A DNA stretch of 64,000 nt from Bacillota bacterium (GCA_040755295.1 JBFMBK010000012.1:20264-84263), one strand, 5' to 3'; shown: positions 24,964 to 36,600, numbered from the stretch's first letter. Notes: generated by a model from the letters alone, not told the origin. Numbers and translations are program-made.

Positions 24964-27948
24964 TCAAGCATCCAATCCTTCGAGAAGCGCAACCGGAAAA
25001 CTGCAGAACAGGTCGGCGAGTAGAAGCACCTTGTCATCTGCCGGGTTCGCGCCGGTTATGCCTGGGGACACAACGCTGAGTTCCTCACCTGTAAGGACGT
25101 TCTGCCAGCGCAGAGGCGCTCCTTCCGGAAGAACAAGCGCGCTTTGCCCCCATACGGATTCATTAAGGGGAGGAGTCAGATCAGCCGGTGTTCCCTCGGC
25201 CTCCAATAAGCGGGCTGCTTTCTGCAGTCGGGCCAGTAACCTGGGGACCGCTGTCAAAGACCAACCGTCGCCGAGACGGCGGCAAAAGGCACAAACGTGT
25301 TCGTTTAAAGGTCCGGCTGCTTTCACGGGGATGTACTCGCCGGAGGAGAATAAATCCTGGTGATTTTTACGAAAATACAAGGCCTTGGAGGTAAGGTAAA
25401 GCTTGATCTTACCGTCCTTCCAGGTGGACAGGAGTCTTCCGGTGAAATCAGGGGGGGTTGCGGCTTCCTGCTCCTTCAGTTCCGCCAGAAACGCCGTACG
25501 TTTCTTGAAATCCACGGGACGCCGGTTGTCGGGGTCTACGAGGCTGAAGTCCCAAAGTTCCGTTCCCTGGTAAAAATCCGGTATTCCCGGTGAGGTAACC
25601 TTAAGCAGCACCTGGGACAACGAGTTCAAGGCGCCGTAATAGGCGGTAACGGTCTGCAGCCGCATAAAATCGGGCAGGAACCGGTTGTCGGCGGAGGGTT
25701 CGATGATTGCATCTAAAAATGAGGCAAGGGCCGTTTCGTACTCTACATCCGGGTTCAGCCAGTTTGTATATATCTTGGCCTCTCTGGACGACTTCACCAG
25801 ATAGCTCTGAATTCGTTCCTTAAAGGCCTGGATTTCCTCTTCATCGATCGGCCATGCGCCGATCAGCGTCTGGTAAATCAATAGTTCTGTATTTCCGTCA
25901 GGCACCGTGATGCCGTTTACCACCGACTTCAAATTCCAGGAACGCCATCTGTCCAAGAAAACTTCCCAGATGCCGGGAACCTCCGACAGCACGTTGATCC
26001 TTGCCTGAACGTCCTCACTTCGTTTGGCGTCGTGAGTCGACGTTGTGTTCATGGAATGAGGCCACCGGTCATTCCTCGAACGGTTGAAGCGGTGGAATTC
26101 CGGGACGGAAAGCCCTACGGTTTCAGGGTCGCCTCCAACCGTATTCAGCGAGATTAAACGGTTGTATACGTAAAGCGCCGTGTCTTCAAAGCCCTTGGCC
26201 ATGATCGGTCCGGTGAACTGCTGCCAGCGCATCACAAACTGCAGCCAGTCTTTTTTTTGCCGCGCCGGTAGGTCCGCCGGAAAATCCAGCAGCAGCACCC
26301 TTCGCAGGAATTCGCATGCCGGGGTGTGCGCGGGCTGACGCGCGAGGGCTTCCTGGATCGCACCGTTGATATACGCCTGGTCGCGCGGTGAAACATTGAA
26401 GTCGCGGATATAGGTCCGGTAAACGGGAAGGCATGCCGTGACTTTGACAAGCGCCTCCTCGATATCGGAAAGGGTAAGGTCGCGTCCGTAGCGGTCGGCT
26501 TCCGCAAGTCTGCCCAGTTGTCGCGACAGCGTATATACGTCCCCGGCAAACAGTTGGAACATTACCCGGCGCTTCTGAACGTAGACTACGTCGGGAAATT
26601 CCGTTTCATAACTGCTCAAACGGGCGTATATTTCATCGAGTTTATCCGCCCCGCGCCGGTCGATAAAAACACCGTTTACCGCATTTTGAAAGATATAACC
26701 GGTGGTGCCGTCAACCGGCCAGTCCGAAGGAAGGTCCTCGTCGGCGCCTAAAATCTTCTCGACCAGCACAAAGAAACCGGGGTGCGGGTCGTTCCCGCAA
26801 AGGCGGTTCTGAAGCCGGTCAAGGTAACCGACGGGGTCGTGCAGGCCGTCGATATGGTCTATACGCAGCCCCGTAACCTGTCCTGACCGGGCCGTTTCAA
26901 TAACCTTCGCATGGGTGGCCTCAAAAACATCTTCTTCCTCAATCCTTATAGATGCCAAACCGCTCACGTCGAAAAAACGGCGGTAGTTAATCTCGCGGTT
27001 TGCTACCTTCCAGAAGGCAAGGCGGTAATTCTGTCCGGCCAATATTTGGTCCAGGTTGTCGAAGCTGCGCGGATCCCCCTTCATCCCGTTAAGAATCTTC
27101 AGGTTTTCGTCAATAAAGCTCTTAATAACGCCGGAAGTGTTGTATAAACGCCAGAGCCTTCTAGTGCTTTCGCGGAACGCTTCATCAAGGCCGCTTTCCG
27201 TGGCGCGCTCCGGGAATCGTTTGAAATCATCGCGCAATTGAACCAATTGCACGAAAGCGGGCTCATCCTCCTGCAGGGTTGTCTCGCGTTCATCCAAACG
27301 GTGTCCCAGGATGCGGGCGTGTGCTTTCGGATTGAGCGGCAGGGATTCCTGGTGATACGCCACCCAGAAGCCGTCTTGAAACAGGATCAGGGAAAGCTCC
27401 TGATTTTCCAGGACTGCATGGTAAGGCGCGCCGAGGATGGGAAGCAGCACCTTTCCTGCAAGGCCGGGCCTCGGCGGATACCAGTTGATATCGAAGTAGG
27501 TCGCGTACGGTGAATCCAGTCCGTACCGGAGCACATCGCACCACCATGGGTTCTGACTATCGGCAGCCATATGGTTCGGTACGATATCAAGCAACAGTCC
27601 CATGGCCTTTTGCCGGAGCGTTACGGCCAGTGCGGCAAAGCCTTCTTCGCCTCCTAATTCCCGGTTGAAACGGGTGGGATCGGTCACGTCATAGCCGTGA
27701 CCGCTTCCTCGACGGGCCTGAAAGAGAGGGGAAGTGTAAATGTCGGTAATGCCTAAAGATTCGAGGTACGGCACCAGCGTACGGGCGTCCGAGAAGCCGA
27801 ACCGCTGGTTGAACTGGAGGCGGTAAGTGGCAATGGGTATACGGCAGCACATTGTCTCAGAGGACGGTTGTTGCAGAACCGCGCCCTGCAATTGTGGTTT
27901 CTTGAGAAGGTATGGGTTTTCGCTGTCCGTTACGGTACTATGTCCCAC
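24964..27948 (-). CDS. treY: Malto-oligosyltrehalose synthase
   Basis: A 994-residue GH13 enzyme that isomerises the reducing end of malto-oligosaccharides to a trehalose unit. Signatures: IPIATYRLQFNQRFGF, SPLFQARRGSGHGYDVTDPTRFNRELGG, LDIVPNHMA, GLRIDHIDGLHDP (nucleophile region) and TSTHDAKRSEDVQARIN. The GTG start at 27948 lies 4 nt after the stop of the upstream gene; an internal ATG just before CCRIPIATYR (near 27852) is an alternative, because the first 30 residues are unlike the family. Last gene of the leftward operon; TreZ then releases trehalose. Confidence 0.95.
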   Translation of the reverse strand: MGHSTVTDSENPYLLKKPQLQGAVLQQPSSETMCCRIPIATYRLQFNQRFGFSDARTLVPYLESLGITDIYTSPLFQARRGSGHGYDVTDPTRFNRELGGEEGFAALAVTLRQKAMGLLLDIVPNHMAADSQNPWWCDVLRYGLDSPYATYFDINWYPPRPGLAGKVLLPILGAPYHAVLENQELSLILFQDGFWVAYHQESLPLNPKAHARILGHRLDERETTLQEDEPAFVQLVQLRDDFKRFPERATESGLDEAFRESTRRLWRLYNTSGVIKSFIDENLKILNGMKGDPRSFDNLDQILAGQNYRLAFWKVANREINYRRFFDVSGLASIRIEEEDVFEATHAKVIETARSGQVTGLRIDHIDGLHDPVGYLDRLQNRLCGNDPHPGFFVLVEKILGADEDLPSDWPVDGTTGYIFQNAVNGVFIDRRGADKLDEIYARLSSYETEFPDVVYVQKRRVMFQLFAGDVYTLSRQLGRLAEADRYGRDLTLSDIEEALVKVTACLPVYRTYIRDFNVSPRDQAYINGAIQEALARQPAHTPACEFLRRVLLLDFPADLPARQKKDWLQFVMRWQQFTGPIMAKGFEDTALYVYNRLISLNTVGGDPETVGLSVPEFHRFNRSRNDRWPHSMNTTSTHDAKRSEDVQARINVLSEVPGIWEVFLDRWRSWNLKSVVNGITVPDGNTELLIYQTLIGAWPIDEEEIQAFKERIQSYLVKSSREAKIYTNWLNPDVEYETALASFLDAIIEPSADNRFLPDFMRLQTVTAYYGALNSLSQVLLKVTSPGIPDFYQGTELWDFSLVDPDNRRPVDFKKRTAFLAELKEQEAATPPDFTGRLLSTWKDGKIKLYLTSKALYFRKNHQDLFSSGEYIPVKAAGPLNEHVCAFCRRLGDGWSLTAVPRLLARLQKAARLLEAEGTPADLTPPLNESVWGQSALVLPEGAPLRWQNVLTGEELSVVSPGITGANPADDKVLLLADLFCSFPVALLEGLDA

Positions 27949-27952
27949 TTTC

Positions 27953-30379
27953 TCAGGCCGTTCCTTTCATCCGAAGCTTTTCTCCTAAAGAAGTAAAACG
28001 GCTGAGCCAGTGCCGGGCACCCTTCTCTCCATGCTCGGAGTTCTGCTGCATGTCCGGATAGAGCGTATGCAGCAGACCGTGAAAGCTGTTTTGGAGCTTC
28101 CAGAGGTTTACCTCAAAAGGAAGTGTGCGTACCATTTCAATCACGGCATCCAGTCGCCCGATTATTTCGGTATCGTAAGGATTCTCGCTCAGCTTTCCCG
28201 CGAGTCGTCCCAGGCTGTCTTCAAGGGCAAAAGCAATACGCGCTTCATCGAGTTTAATCTCCCACAACTTGGCCTCGTTCAGCAGGGAATATATCTTTTC
28301 CAAGTCGGGCATTTCGTCTTTAAACGCCCGGCGCAGTCCCGAAGAAACCACGAACGCGGCTGCCGTATGAAAAGCCTTGGGCTGCGGGATGTTAAGTTCC
28401 TTCAAAACGTGCATTAGTTCAACCTGTCTGTCGAAAATCCTCCGGTAATCCGCTTCGGCTTCTTCGAGCGTGGAGTCAAGAATCTTATTGATTATCGCAC
28501 GTTGCTCGTCACGGAAAAGCTGTCCCAGCGAGTAGGTCATGCCTTTGAAGTGCTGGTCCAAAAGCCGGAGCACTTCCGGGATTTCGGAACGGTTAAAGGC
28601 GGCATTTACGTCTACGAGCATCCGCCGGTAGTCTTCTTCCCCCCGATACATCCGGACACCGCCTTTGATGTTGTGTGCCCCGGAGTAAAGCACCCCATAG
28701 CTCAGGGACGTTGATTCCCGCGTAATAACGGAACTAATCTCCACCTGTCCGATGGTCGCTTTCGTTCCGTCCTGCGAAAGGTCGTGACGGTCCTTTTGTT
28801 CGACGTTATAGCAGTATATCTGCGATTTCGCGCCGTAATCCTTAAAGAGGGAACTGATTGCGTAGTGGGCGCCCACCTTAGGCAGGTCCAGCATCGCCGG
28901 CTTGACAAACTTCTGATAAATATTTTCGCCGTCCCGGTATTCTTCAATGTTGCTTTTAGCCTTGGATAGCAGCTCAAGAAATTCCGGCTCGTATGACTTA
29001 TCGAACAATTCCTGCGCCAGTTGAATCGCGCGGCCGGCGTATTGGATGACCTGAACCGTTTCGATCCCCGACAGCTCATCAAAAAACCAGCCGCAGCTCG
29101 TGAACATCAGCATCGCATGTCGCTGCATCTCGAGCAGTTTAAGGACATTGACCTCTTCCGCAGGGTTGAGGGGGTGCACGGCGTGTTTTCCCAGAAACCG
29201 GTCCACGTTTTCGGTGGAACGGTCAAGGATAACCGAAATGTAATCGTTCCGCGCCACCCAGGGATCGCGGATGTACCGGCGGGCAAGTTCCTCGTACTTT
29301 GGGCGCAGCGCATTTCTGAGCCAGTTCATGGCGTTTCGCAGGGGTGTACGCCAAGCCTGGTTCCAGCCCGGATGTCCCCCGGCATTGCAGCCGCAGTCAT
29401 TGCGCCAGCGCTCAATGCCGTGAAGGCAGCTCCAGGAGGAGTTTTCGATTATTTCAACCTCGTGGGTGGGCGGATGTAGTTCAAGGAACTCCGCATAATT
29501 GGTGAGGACAGCGGACTTGTTGGCTCGAATAAAATTAAGCGCGTACGCCAGCGCCATGTCACCATGAAAATGATGATGGCCGTAAGTCTCACCGTCGGTG
29601 GCTATGTGCATAAGCTGGGGCCTGGTCCGTGTATCGCTGAAGCCGCCGAGCAAGCGGTTCGCGAAGCGTTCGCCGTTGGCCAGAAGCTTCTCGAAGGCCA
29701 CCGCGCGGGAGACGGGACCATCGTAAAAAAATATATTTATCTTTCTTCCGGACGGGAGATTAAGCAGGTAGCACATCGAAGGGTCGATCCCCTTGTCGCC
29801 CGCCTGTTCCCAGGCGGACGAGCCGATTGCACGGTACTTCCGGGCCTGGTGCTGGGCGAGGATTACAAATGAAATACCTTGTTCAGCAGCGATGTCCAGC
29901 GTTTCCAGGTCGACCGCCGTTTCCGGCAGCCATATGGCTTCCGGCTTCCGGCCGAAGCGGTGCTCAAAATCCCGAATCCCCCAGAACACCTGAGTATATT
30001 TATCCTCTTTGCAGGCCAGAGGCATGATCATATGGTTATAGGTCTGGGCGAGCGCCGAACCATGCCCGGAAAAGTTCTGACGGCTTTCCCGGTCCGATTC
30101 GATTATCGCCCGGTAGACCTCCGGTTTGTTCTGCTCCATCCAGTCTAGAACAGTCGGACCGAAATTAAAGCTCATGTTGGCGTAGTTGTTAAGGATTTTA
30201 ACGATCCAATCGCCGTCAAGGATGCGCGCCGCCGTATTCGGGGCGTAACACTCCGCGGTGATTCGTTCGTCCCAGTCGTGGTAAGGGTATGCGGAATCCT
30301 GGAGTTCGATGTCTTCCAGCCACGGGTTTTCCCGCGGCGGCTGGTAAAAATGGCCGTGGATGCACAGATAGCGGTCCAC
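27953..30379 (-). CDS. GH57 family glycoside hydrolase (DUF3536-containing)
   Basis: An 808-residue GH57-type alpha-glucan enzyme. The N-terminal half shows GH57 motifs: HGHFYQPPRENPWLE (motif 1), GHGSALAQTYNH, EAIWLPETAVD and the aspartate motif TDGETYGHHHFHGDMAL. The C-terminal half is a helical domain of the DUF3536 type. Family activities include amylase, 4-alpha-glucanotransferase and branching enzyme; the exact one is not clear. GTG start at 30379 with AAGGAGG in the end of treZ. It sits between treZ and treY, so it probably trims or rearranges glucan for them. Confidence 0.87.
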   Translation of the reverse strand: MDRYLCIHGHFYQPPRENPWLEDIELQDSAYPYHDWDERITAECYAPNTAARILDGDWIVKILNNYANMSFNFGPTVLDWMEQNKPEVYRAIIESDRESRQNFSGHGSALAQTYNHMIMPLACKEDKYTQVFWGIRDFEHRFGRKPEAIWLPETAVDLETLDIAAEQGISFVILAQHQARKYRAIGSSAWEQAGDKGIDPSMCYLLNLPSGRKINIFFYDGPVSRAVAFEKLLANGERFANRLLGGFSDTRTRPQLMHIATDGETYGHHHFHGDMALAYALNFIRANKSAVLTNYAEFLELHPPTHEVEIIENSSWSCLHGIERWRNDCGCNAGGHPGWNQAWRTPLRNAMNWLRNALRPKYEELARRYIRDPWVARNDYISVILDRSTENVDRFLGKHAVHPLNPAEEVNVLKLLEMQRHAMLMFTSCGWFFDELSGIETVQVIQYAGRAIQLAQELFDKSYEPEFLELLSKAKSNIEEYRDGENIYQKFVKPAMLDLPKVGAHYAISSLFKDYGAKSQIYCYNVEQKDRHDLSQDGTKATIGQVEISSVITRESTSLSYGVLYSGAHNIKGGVRMYRGEEDYRRMLVDVNAAFNRSEIPEVLRLLDQHFKGMTYSLGQLFRDEQRAIINKILDSTLEEAEADYRRIFDRQVELMHVLKELNIPQPKAFHTAAAFVVSSGLRRAFKDEMPDLEKIYSLLNEAKLWEIKLDEARIAFALEDSLGRLAGKLSENPYDTEIIGRLDAVIEMVRTLPFEVNLWKLQNSFHGLLHTLYPDMQQNSEHGEKGARHWLSRFTSLGEKLRMKGTA

Positions 30380-30384
30380 TGTAA

Positions 30385-32295
30385 TTAGTCCTCCTTCACT
30401 CGCTCAAACACAGCGAACATCTTTGGGCCGAGAGTTATTCCGGCGTCTTCGGATGATTCGATTAATGATGGGACAGTCTCGCCTTCACCGAGCCAACGCT
30501 CTTCCGAAGAGTCGAGAAGTTTGCGCCATTTTCCAGGTACGGTAGGAAGCGTAACGGTTTCAGCCGCGCTGCTGAATGAGAATACAGCAAAAGCCGCACT
30601 GTCTGCGTAATGGCGCTGAATAGCTAAAACCTTTTTGTTTTCCAGGATAAACACATCTATATTTCCCATGTCGGGGGCAGAAAGGGCCGGCAGTTGCCGG
30701 TAGAACGCGATCAGCAGCCGGTATAGTTCAAGGAGAACCTTATGCCGTCCGTGCAATCTTAATTCAAAGTTCAGGCAGGAATTGCGGAAGGTCGATTCGT
30801 CCTGTGGGTCGGGCACCTCGCCTGCCCAGTTGAATGAGGCGAATTCTTCCCGCCGTCCCTTTCGGACCGCCTTAATGAGCGCCGGGTCGGAATGGCTTGT
30901 AAAGTATTGAAAGGGTGCGGTTTCGCCGTATTCCTCACCCATAAATACTAAGGGGAGAAAGGGGGAGAGAAACACCATCCCGGCGGCAAGCTTGAGGTCT
31001 GAAAAGGAAACCAGAGCGCTTAACCTTTCGCCGCGGGAGCGGTTCCCGACCTGGTCATGGTTTTGAGCAAAAACCACCAACTGGTCCGGGGTAAACATGC
31101 GGGGCGGGTTTCCGTGCTTCCGGCGGCGGTACATGGAATAACGTCCGGAATACACATACCCGTCACGCAGGGCGGTGCCAAGAAGGCGGAGCGGCCCGAA
31201 GTCCTGGTAGTACCCTGTTCTCTCGCCCGTGAGCAGGGCGTGAAGGGCGTGGTGGAAGTCGTCGCTCCACATGGCGTCAAGCCCGTAGCCTCCCACCACG
31301 CGGGGCTGGATCATCCGGGCGTTGTTCAGGTCGCTCTCAGCGATAACATATACCCGCCGGGCAAGCCTTTCCGCCAGGCGGTGCACCGCTTCGGCCAACT
31401 CTTCAATGAAGGTGGTCGCCGATGTGTCGATAATGGCATGAACGGCATCAAGTCTGAGGCCGTCTATTCGAAACTCGCTGACCCAGTACAGCGCGTTTTC
31501 GATAAAGAACCGCCGGACATTATCGCTGTCCGGCCCGTCGAAGTTGAGTGCGAGACCCCAGGGGGTCCGGTAGCGGTCGGTGAAATAAGGTCCGAAATCC
31601 GAAAGATAACTGCCTTCCGGTCCCAGGTGGTTGTATACCACGTCGAGGATGACGGCAAGCCCGTTGTTGTGGCAGGCATCCACCAGACGTTTCAGACCCT
31701 CGGGCCCGCCGTATGAGTTTTGCACCGCGTAAGGGAAGACACCGTCGTACCCCCAGTTGCGTTCTCCCGGAAACTGGGCGACCGGCATCAATTCCACGGC
31801 GGTGATTCCTAAATCCTTCAGGTAGCCCAGACGGGAAACGATGTCCTCGAAAGTGCCATGAGGCGTATAAGTTCCCACGTGAAGTTCATAAATCACGAGC
31901 TCCTTGCGGGACGGGGTGACCCAGCGGTCATGCGACCAGGTAAAGGCGGCGGGATCCACCACCCTAGACGGGCCGTGGACACCGCGAGGCTGCGACCTTG
32001 AGGCGGGATCCGCCCGTTTCTTCTCCCCGTCCAAAATGTAAAAGTAAAGACTGTCCGGTTCCACCTCTGTCGCCAGACCGTAATGATAACCCGCGCTTGT
32101 TCGCTTGAGCGTTATCAAACGTTCCTGAGGCGTGGTAATCCTGACAGAAACCCGTTCCGCGAAAGGAGCCCAAACGCGGAAACGGCAGCGCTTGTTTCCG
32201 ATATAAACGGCGCCGAGGAGACCGCTGTCGGGTTCTGGTTCAATTTGGCGGGACGTGGTTGCGAGACCGCCTTCAGGTTTCGTTTCAAAAGGCAT
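30385..32295 (-). CDS. treZ: Malto-oligosyltrehalose trehalohydrolase
   Basis: A 636-residue GH13 enzyme that hydrolyses trehalose off maltooligosyl trehalose. It has an N-terminal CBM48-like beta domain (FRVWAPFAERVSVRI), then the barrel with IYELHVGTYTPHGTFE, VILDVVYNHLGPEG, FRIDGLRLDAVHAI (catalytic Asp), YVIAESDLNNARM (catalytic Glu) and FAQNHDQVGNR, all TreZ-typical. ATG 32295 with GAGGGA upstream. First gene of the operon treZ-GH57-treY, with a 5-bp gap to the next gene. Confidence 0.96.
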   Translation of the reverse strand: MPFETKPEGGLATTSRQIEPEPDSGLLGAVYIGNKRCRFRVWAPFAERVSVRITTPQERLITLKRTSAGYHYGLATEVEPDSLYFYILDGEKKRADPASRSQPRGVHGPSRVVDPAAFTWSHDRWVTPSRKELVIYELHVGTYTPHGTFEDIVSRLGYLKDLGITAVELMPVAQFPGERNWGYDGVFPYAVQNSYGGPEGLKRLVDACHNNGLAVILDVVYNHLGPEGSYLSDFGPYFTDRYRTPWGLALNFDGPDSDNVRRFFIENALYWVSEFRIDGLRLDAVHAIIDTSATTFIEELAEAVHRLAERLARRVYVIAESDLNNARMIQPRVVGGYGLDAMWSDDFHHALHALLTGERTGYYQDFGPLRLLGTALRDGYVYSGRYSMYRRRKHGNPPRMFTPDQLVVFAQNHDQVGNRSRGERLSALVSFSDLKLAAGMVFLSPFLPLVFMGEEYGETAPFQYFTSHSDPALIKAVRKGRREEFASFNWAGEVPDPQDESTFRNSCLNFELRLHGRHKVLLELYRLLIAFYRQLPALSAPDMGNIDVFILENKKVLAIQRHYADSAAFAVFSFSSAAETVTLPTVPGKWRKLLDSSEERWLGEGETVPSLIESSEDAGITLGPKMFAVFERVKED

Positions 32296-32427
32296 TTAAA
32301 TCCCTCGGCAATCGAATTTATTCGCAAAGAGAAAACTGCATCCGGGATTATTTTTCGGCGCGCGGCTTTCGGTTATGCGGGATGATAAGAGGTTCCGTTG
32401 GTGAAAACACTGAGGACTGATGTTTAC

Positions 32428-32467
32428 AATAAAATAAAGCCTTCCGACTTATTCCGCCGGAAGGCTT
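32428..32467 (-). terminator. Terminator of the lipoprotein gene
   Basis: On the minus strand, AAGCCTTCCG and CGGAAGGCTT form a perfect 10-bp stem with an 11-nt loop, followed by TATTTTATT. It lies 35 bp after the lipoprotein stop. Confidence 0.9.
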
Positions 32468-32501
32468 ATCGAAGTTCAACGACTAATCAGACAACTGGGA
32501 C

Positions 32502-33230
32502 CTACTGCCCCGGCACATCAGGCATCTTGGGCATCGTGTTCATCATATCGTTCATGTCGGTCACTTTTACTCCCGCGGGAAGATCGAAGGTTCCGGAAGG
32601 TAACGACCCGATTTCAAGATTCTTATACTCCATCGTCATCTTCGTGCCGTCTGACAAGGTGGTTTCCACGCGGACCGGGATGCCGCAGTCTTCCCGCACC
32701 CACATCTTAACCTGTTCCTTGGTCGTCTGGTTTTCTACCAGATACACCCTGCACCTGGCCCCGTCGTAAACCTCAGTTTTAGTATATTTAACGACGTTCG
32801 GATCGACGGTATCGGTATACTCCGTCGGAGTCTTGACCTCCTGGGACTGTTCCGGTGAGGTAAACTTCATCGCCGTGTTTTGGTCTGGATAGTATGTATA
32901 CATAGTGTTTGTATCGCCGTTGATGATCGTGACCACTTTTTGTCCGCTAACGGTGCTCTCGGATTTCATACTCTTTCCCTCGATCCAAATCTTCCCGGAC
33001 ATCGTTTCTTGCGGCATAGTGTAGATGTAGTCGTAGGACATGCCCTTAATCTGTTTTCCCTTTGAAAATAGGTCTGCGGCGGATATTTCTTCATTAGAGC
33101 TGCTTGAGCCTCCCGCCGTGCCTGCTGTCGGTTTTTCGGTTTCGCTCTTACTACCGCCGCCGCAACCTGCAAGGCTTAAGAGAGCAAGGACCAAAACCGC
33201 CGCCAGCCAAAAAGCTAAAAACCTTTTCAT
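32502..33230 (-). CDS. Putative lipoprotein, LolA/LppX-like beta fold
   Basis: A 242-residue exported lipoprotein. The signal peptide MKRFLAFWLAAVLVLALLSLAGC ends in the lipobox LAGC (Cys23), followed by a Gly/Ser-rich linker to about residue 50. The rest has many short beta strands (MSGKIWIEGKSMKSES, CGIPVRVETTL, MTMEYKNLEIG, FDLPAGV) reminiscent of LolA/LppX-like or DUF4412 proteins. Probably anchored on the outside of the cytoplasmic membrane; binding partner unknown. Monocistronic, with its own terminator. Confidence 0.8.
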   Translation of the reverse strand: MKRFLAFWLAAVLVLALLSLAGCGGGSKSETEKPTAGTAGGSSSSNEEISAADLFSKGKQIKGMSYDYIYTMPQETMSGKIWIEGKSMKSESTVSGQKVVTIINGDTNTMYTYYPDQNTAMKFTSPEQSQEVKTPTEYTDTVDPNVVKYTKTEVYDGARCRVYLVENQTTKEQVKMWVREDCGIPVRVETTLSDGTKMTMEYKNLEIGSLPSGTFDLPAGVKVTDMNDMMNTMPKMPDVPGQ

Positions 33231-33674
33231 ATCAAACCTCCCCTTAAGGTATTTAATTAATTTTAAAACAAAAACAGGAAACAGGCAAGGCTGTCCGATT
33301 CCCGACCGGCAATGCTTTAAAAGTAGTGTTTCAGCCGGCGGCTTTGCGGATTTGGCGGCGCAGTAAACAGTATTATGACGAAAAAAGCAAACAAAGAGTT
33401 GATGTGTGTGTTTATATATAACAACATATCAGAAAACGGATAAACAAACGATACCGAGACTTGACTATTTTGTCGTAATTTATTACCTTATGTCCATTGG
33501 GCGTACTATGCAATGATTATTACTCCTGATCAAAAGCATAGGAGCCTTTATAAAGCGCTAACCGGTTGTTTAATAAATTTTATTTAACAAAAGTCCGATA
33601 ACAAGTTTATAAAGCAAGTCAGTGCCGGGTCGCCGAGTGGGAGGCCGGTGCTGGCCTGAAAGCGGAGAATAGCG
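33231..33674. other. AT-rich divergent intergenic region
   Basis: No gene seen. It separates the lipoprotein gene from the divergent kinase-GGDEF gene and must hold promoters for both. A TTGACT at 33461 has no good -10 at the right distance. Near the plus-strand gene there is a short stem GGCCGGTGCTGGCC (33646-33659). Confidence 0.4.
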
Positions 33675-36600
33675 ATGTCTGACGCGGCACGGATAAAACC
33701 GGGAACAATCATCGACGGCAGGTACAAGTTGGTCGGCCTACTTGGAGAAGGCGGAATGAGTGTTGTTTTTGCCGCCGAGGATCTTATAGACAACCGGCGG
33801 GTTGCGGTGAAACTTCTGAAACGCGAGGTAACATCCAGGCATGTTGAAGACATAATCAGGTTCAAGAAAGAAATAGAGCTGGCGTGTGGGTTTGAGCATC
33901 AGAACATTGTAAGGTCATACGCTGCCGGTGAATACGAGGACCGGCCGTATATCGTTATGGAACTGCTTGAGGGGGATACACTGTCGAAATACCTCGGCAA
34001 CAATGTGAACCTTAAGTTGGCGGATGTTGTCGATATTATAAGGCAAATAGCGGACGCGCTGAGTTACGTGCATTCAAAGGGAGTAATCCACAGGGACATT
34101 AAACCCGGAAACATAATAGTGCTTCAGACAACCGGCCGGTATTCAGCAAAGATTCTTGATTTTGGGGTTTCACTGGCGATCGAACTAGGTGAAATAAAGC
34201 GGGAGCGGGAGGTTGTCGGAACATTCGGGTATATGTCTCCCGAGGCGACAGGGATGATGAACCGGAGGGTAGACGAAAGAAGCGACCTGTATTCCCTGGG
34301 GGTGATATTTTACCGGTTGCTGACCGGCGTGCTGCCGTTTACGGCTACAGAAATACGCAAGATGTTGCACCAGCAGGTGGCGGTGGTTCCGGTGCCGCCG
34401 GGGAAGAAGAACCCTGAAATACCCGGGGTACTCGAAGAAATAATAATGAAACTGCTGGCCAAGGAACCGGAGTTAAGGTACCAGGATGCTCGAGGATTGT
34501 TGTATGATTTGGAGCGCTGGCTTAAAGGAGAAAGCGACTACATTATCGGTGAAAAAGACCATAAGGTTAAACTAACGTACCAGACAAGACTGATAGGAAG
34601 GGAACAAGAAATTGAAAAGCTTATGGAACTCAACCGTAAGGCCGCGGAATCAAAAGGGTGTATGTGTTTCATTAAGGGTGAGGAGGGAGTAGGCAAGAGC
34701 AGGTTGGTCGAAGAGATGAGGGTTCACGTTTATGAACAGGGAGGGCTTTTCCTGTGCGGCCGGTGTTTGGATCAGGGCGGGAAGGTTCCCTACAGGCCGT
34801 TCCGCGACTCTATCAACGATTACATCATAAGGCTGGAGAACACCACAGAGAATGAGCGCTCGAAAGAAATAGGCAGGATACAGGAAGTACTGGGAGACCT
34901 CGGAGAAATCATTGTCAAAATGAACCCGCGGTTCGGAAAACTTCTCAGGGAAACCCCGGCCTTGGTACCACTCGACCCTGAGCGTGAAAACAAGCGGTTT
35001 CTGATGGTTGCAGCAAAGTTTTTCTGCAATCTGGCGGGAAGAGAAGGTCCATGCGTGCTGTTCTTAGACGATCTGCACTGGGCGGATGAAGGCAGCTTGA
35101 ACCTGCTGGAAGAGATCGCCGGAAGAATCGGGGGCTCCAATTTACTGGTATTGGGAACCTATCGAGGTAACGAATACAACGGACAGAACAGCTTGAATCG
35201 AATCAGACGGGAGGCGGCGAACAAGGGTTTTGCCTTTGAGGAAATAAAACTTCACCGGTTGGACATAGATGATTTGAATAGAATGGTTGCGTTGATACTC
35301 GGATCATCCGAGGAGAAGACAGAAGGACTCGCGCGCTACCTTTATGAAAGGACAGGCGGCAATAGTTTTCATACAATTGAGATGCTCAGGGGGTTGGTGG
35401 AAGAAAAGGCGATTACGTGGGCGGAAGGGCAGTGGCATGAGGACTGGTACAAGATAAAACGAATGCCGGTGCCGAAGAATGTAGTTGACATAATACTGCG
35501 AAGAATGGTCGATCTGCCGCATGGGCTTAAGGCCCTACTTTGTACAGGCGCCGTAATGGGCAGAGAGTTCGAGACAATGTTGTTGTACGAAGTCCTTGAC
35601 GCAAAACAAGAAGAGATAGTGCGATTATTGGATGAAGCCCTGGTGATGCAGTTCCTGCAGGAGAGCAAAGAAAAAGGCCGGCTGCTGTTCTCGCATGATA
35701 AGATAAGGGACGCCGTTTACGGGAAACTTGCCCCTGAGGAGAAGAAGGACCTGCACCTGAGGGTGGCCGGGGCGATTGAGCGTTTGAACCGGGACAACCT
35801 GGAGCCGGTTTTTTATGATCTTGCCCACCATTATACGGAAGGTGAAGACGATGAAAAAGCGCTGGAGTATCTCTTGCCCGCGGCGGAGAAAGCCAAAGAC
35901 AGATATGCTAACGATGAAGCAGTCAAGTACTACACCGCGGCCCTAAAAAACCTGGAGCGAAAGGGGCAGAGAAAGAACCGGGAATGGATAAGGGCGCAGG
36001 AAGGCCTGACGGCGGTTTTCGTTACCACAGGGCGTAACGACGAAGCTGTCGAAATCGCTCGTCAGATATTGTCATTGAAAGAAACGCCTCTCGAGAAGGC
36101 TAAAATATATCGCCTAATAGGTAACGCCTATTTTAAAAAAGGCGACTGGGAAGGTTGCGAGGAGAATATCGCCAAAGGGCTGGCCTTACTGGGGGAAAGG
36201 ATACCGCGCAAAAAGATTCACGTGTTACTCTCCTTGGCGGCCGAGCTGATTGTTCATGTAACTAACTCGTTATTGTCCAGGCGTTTTCTGCGGAAAGACA
36301 GATCTCCCTGGCCTAAAGACTTGGAAATAATCCGGTCGTACCGGGTTTTGAACTGGATGTACATTCTAAGCGATATCCATAAGTTTACGCATTCGGTCCT
36401 GCGTATGCTGAATATAGCGGAGAAGAGGATCGGTAAGTCTAAAGAGCTGGGTATGTGTATCGGCGGCTATGCCAGCATGTGCATGGCGATCCCCATGTTC
36501 GACCGGGCCATAAACCATCATAACGAAGCGATAGCCATGATGAGGGACCTCCAGGACGAATTGGGGTTGGCGCAAAGCCTCCAGCAGTTAGGGTACTGTT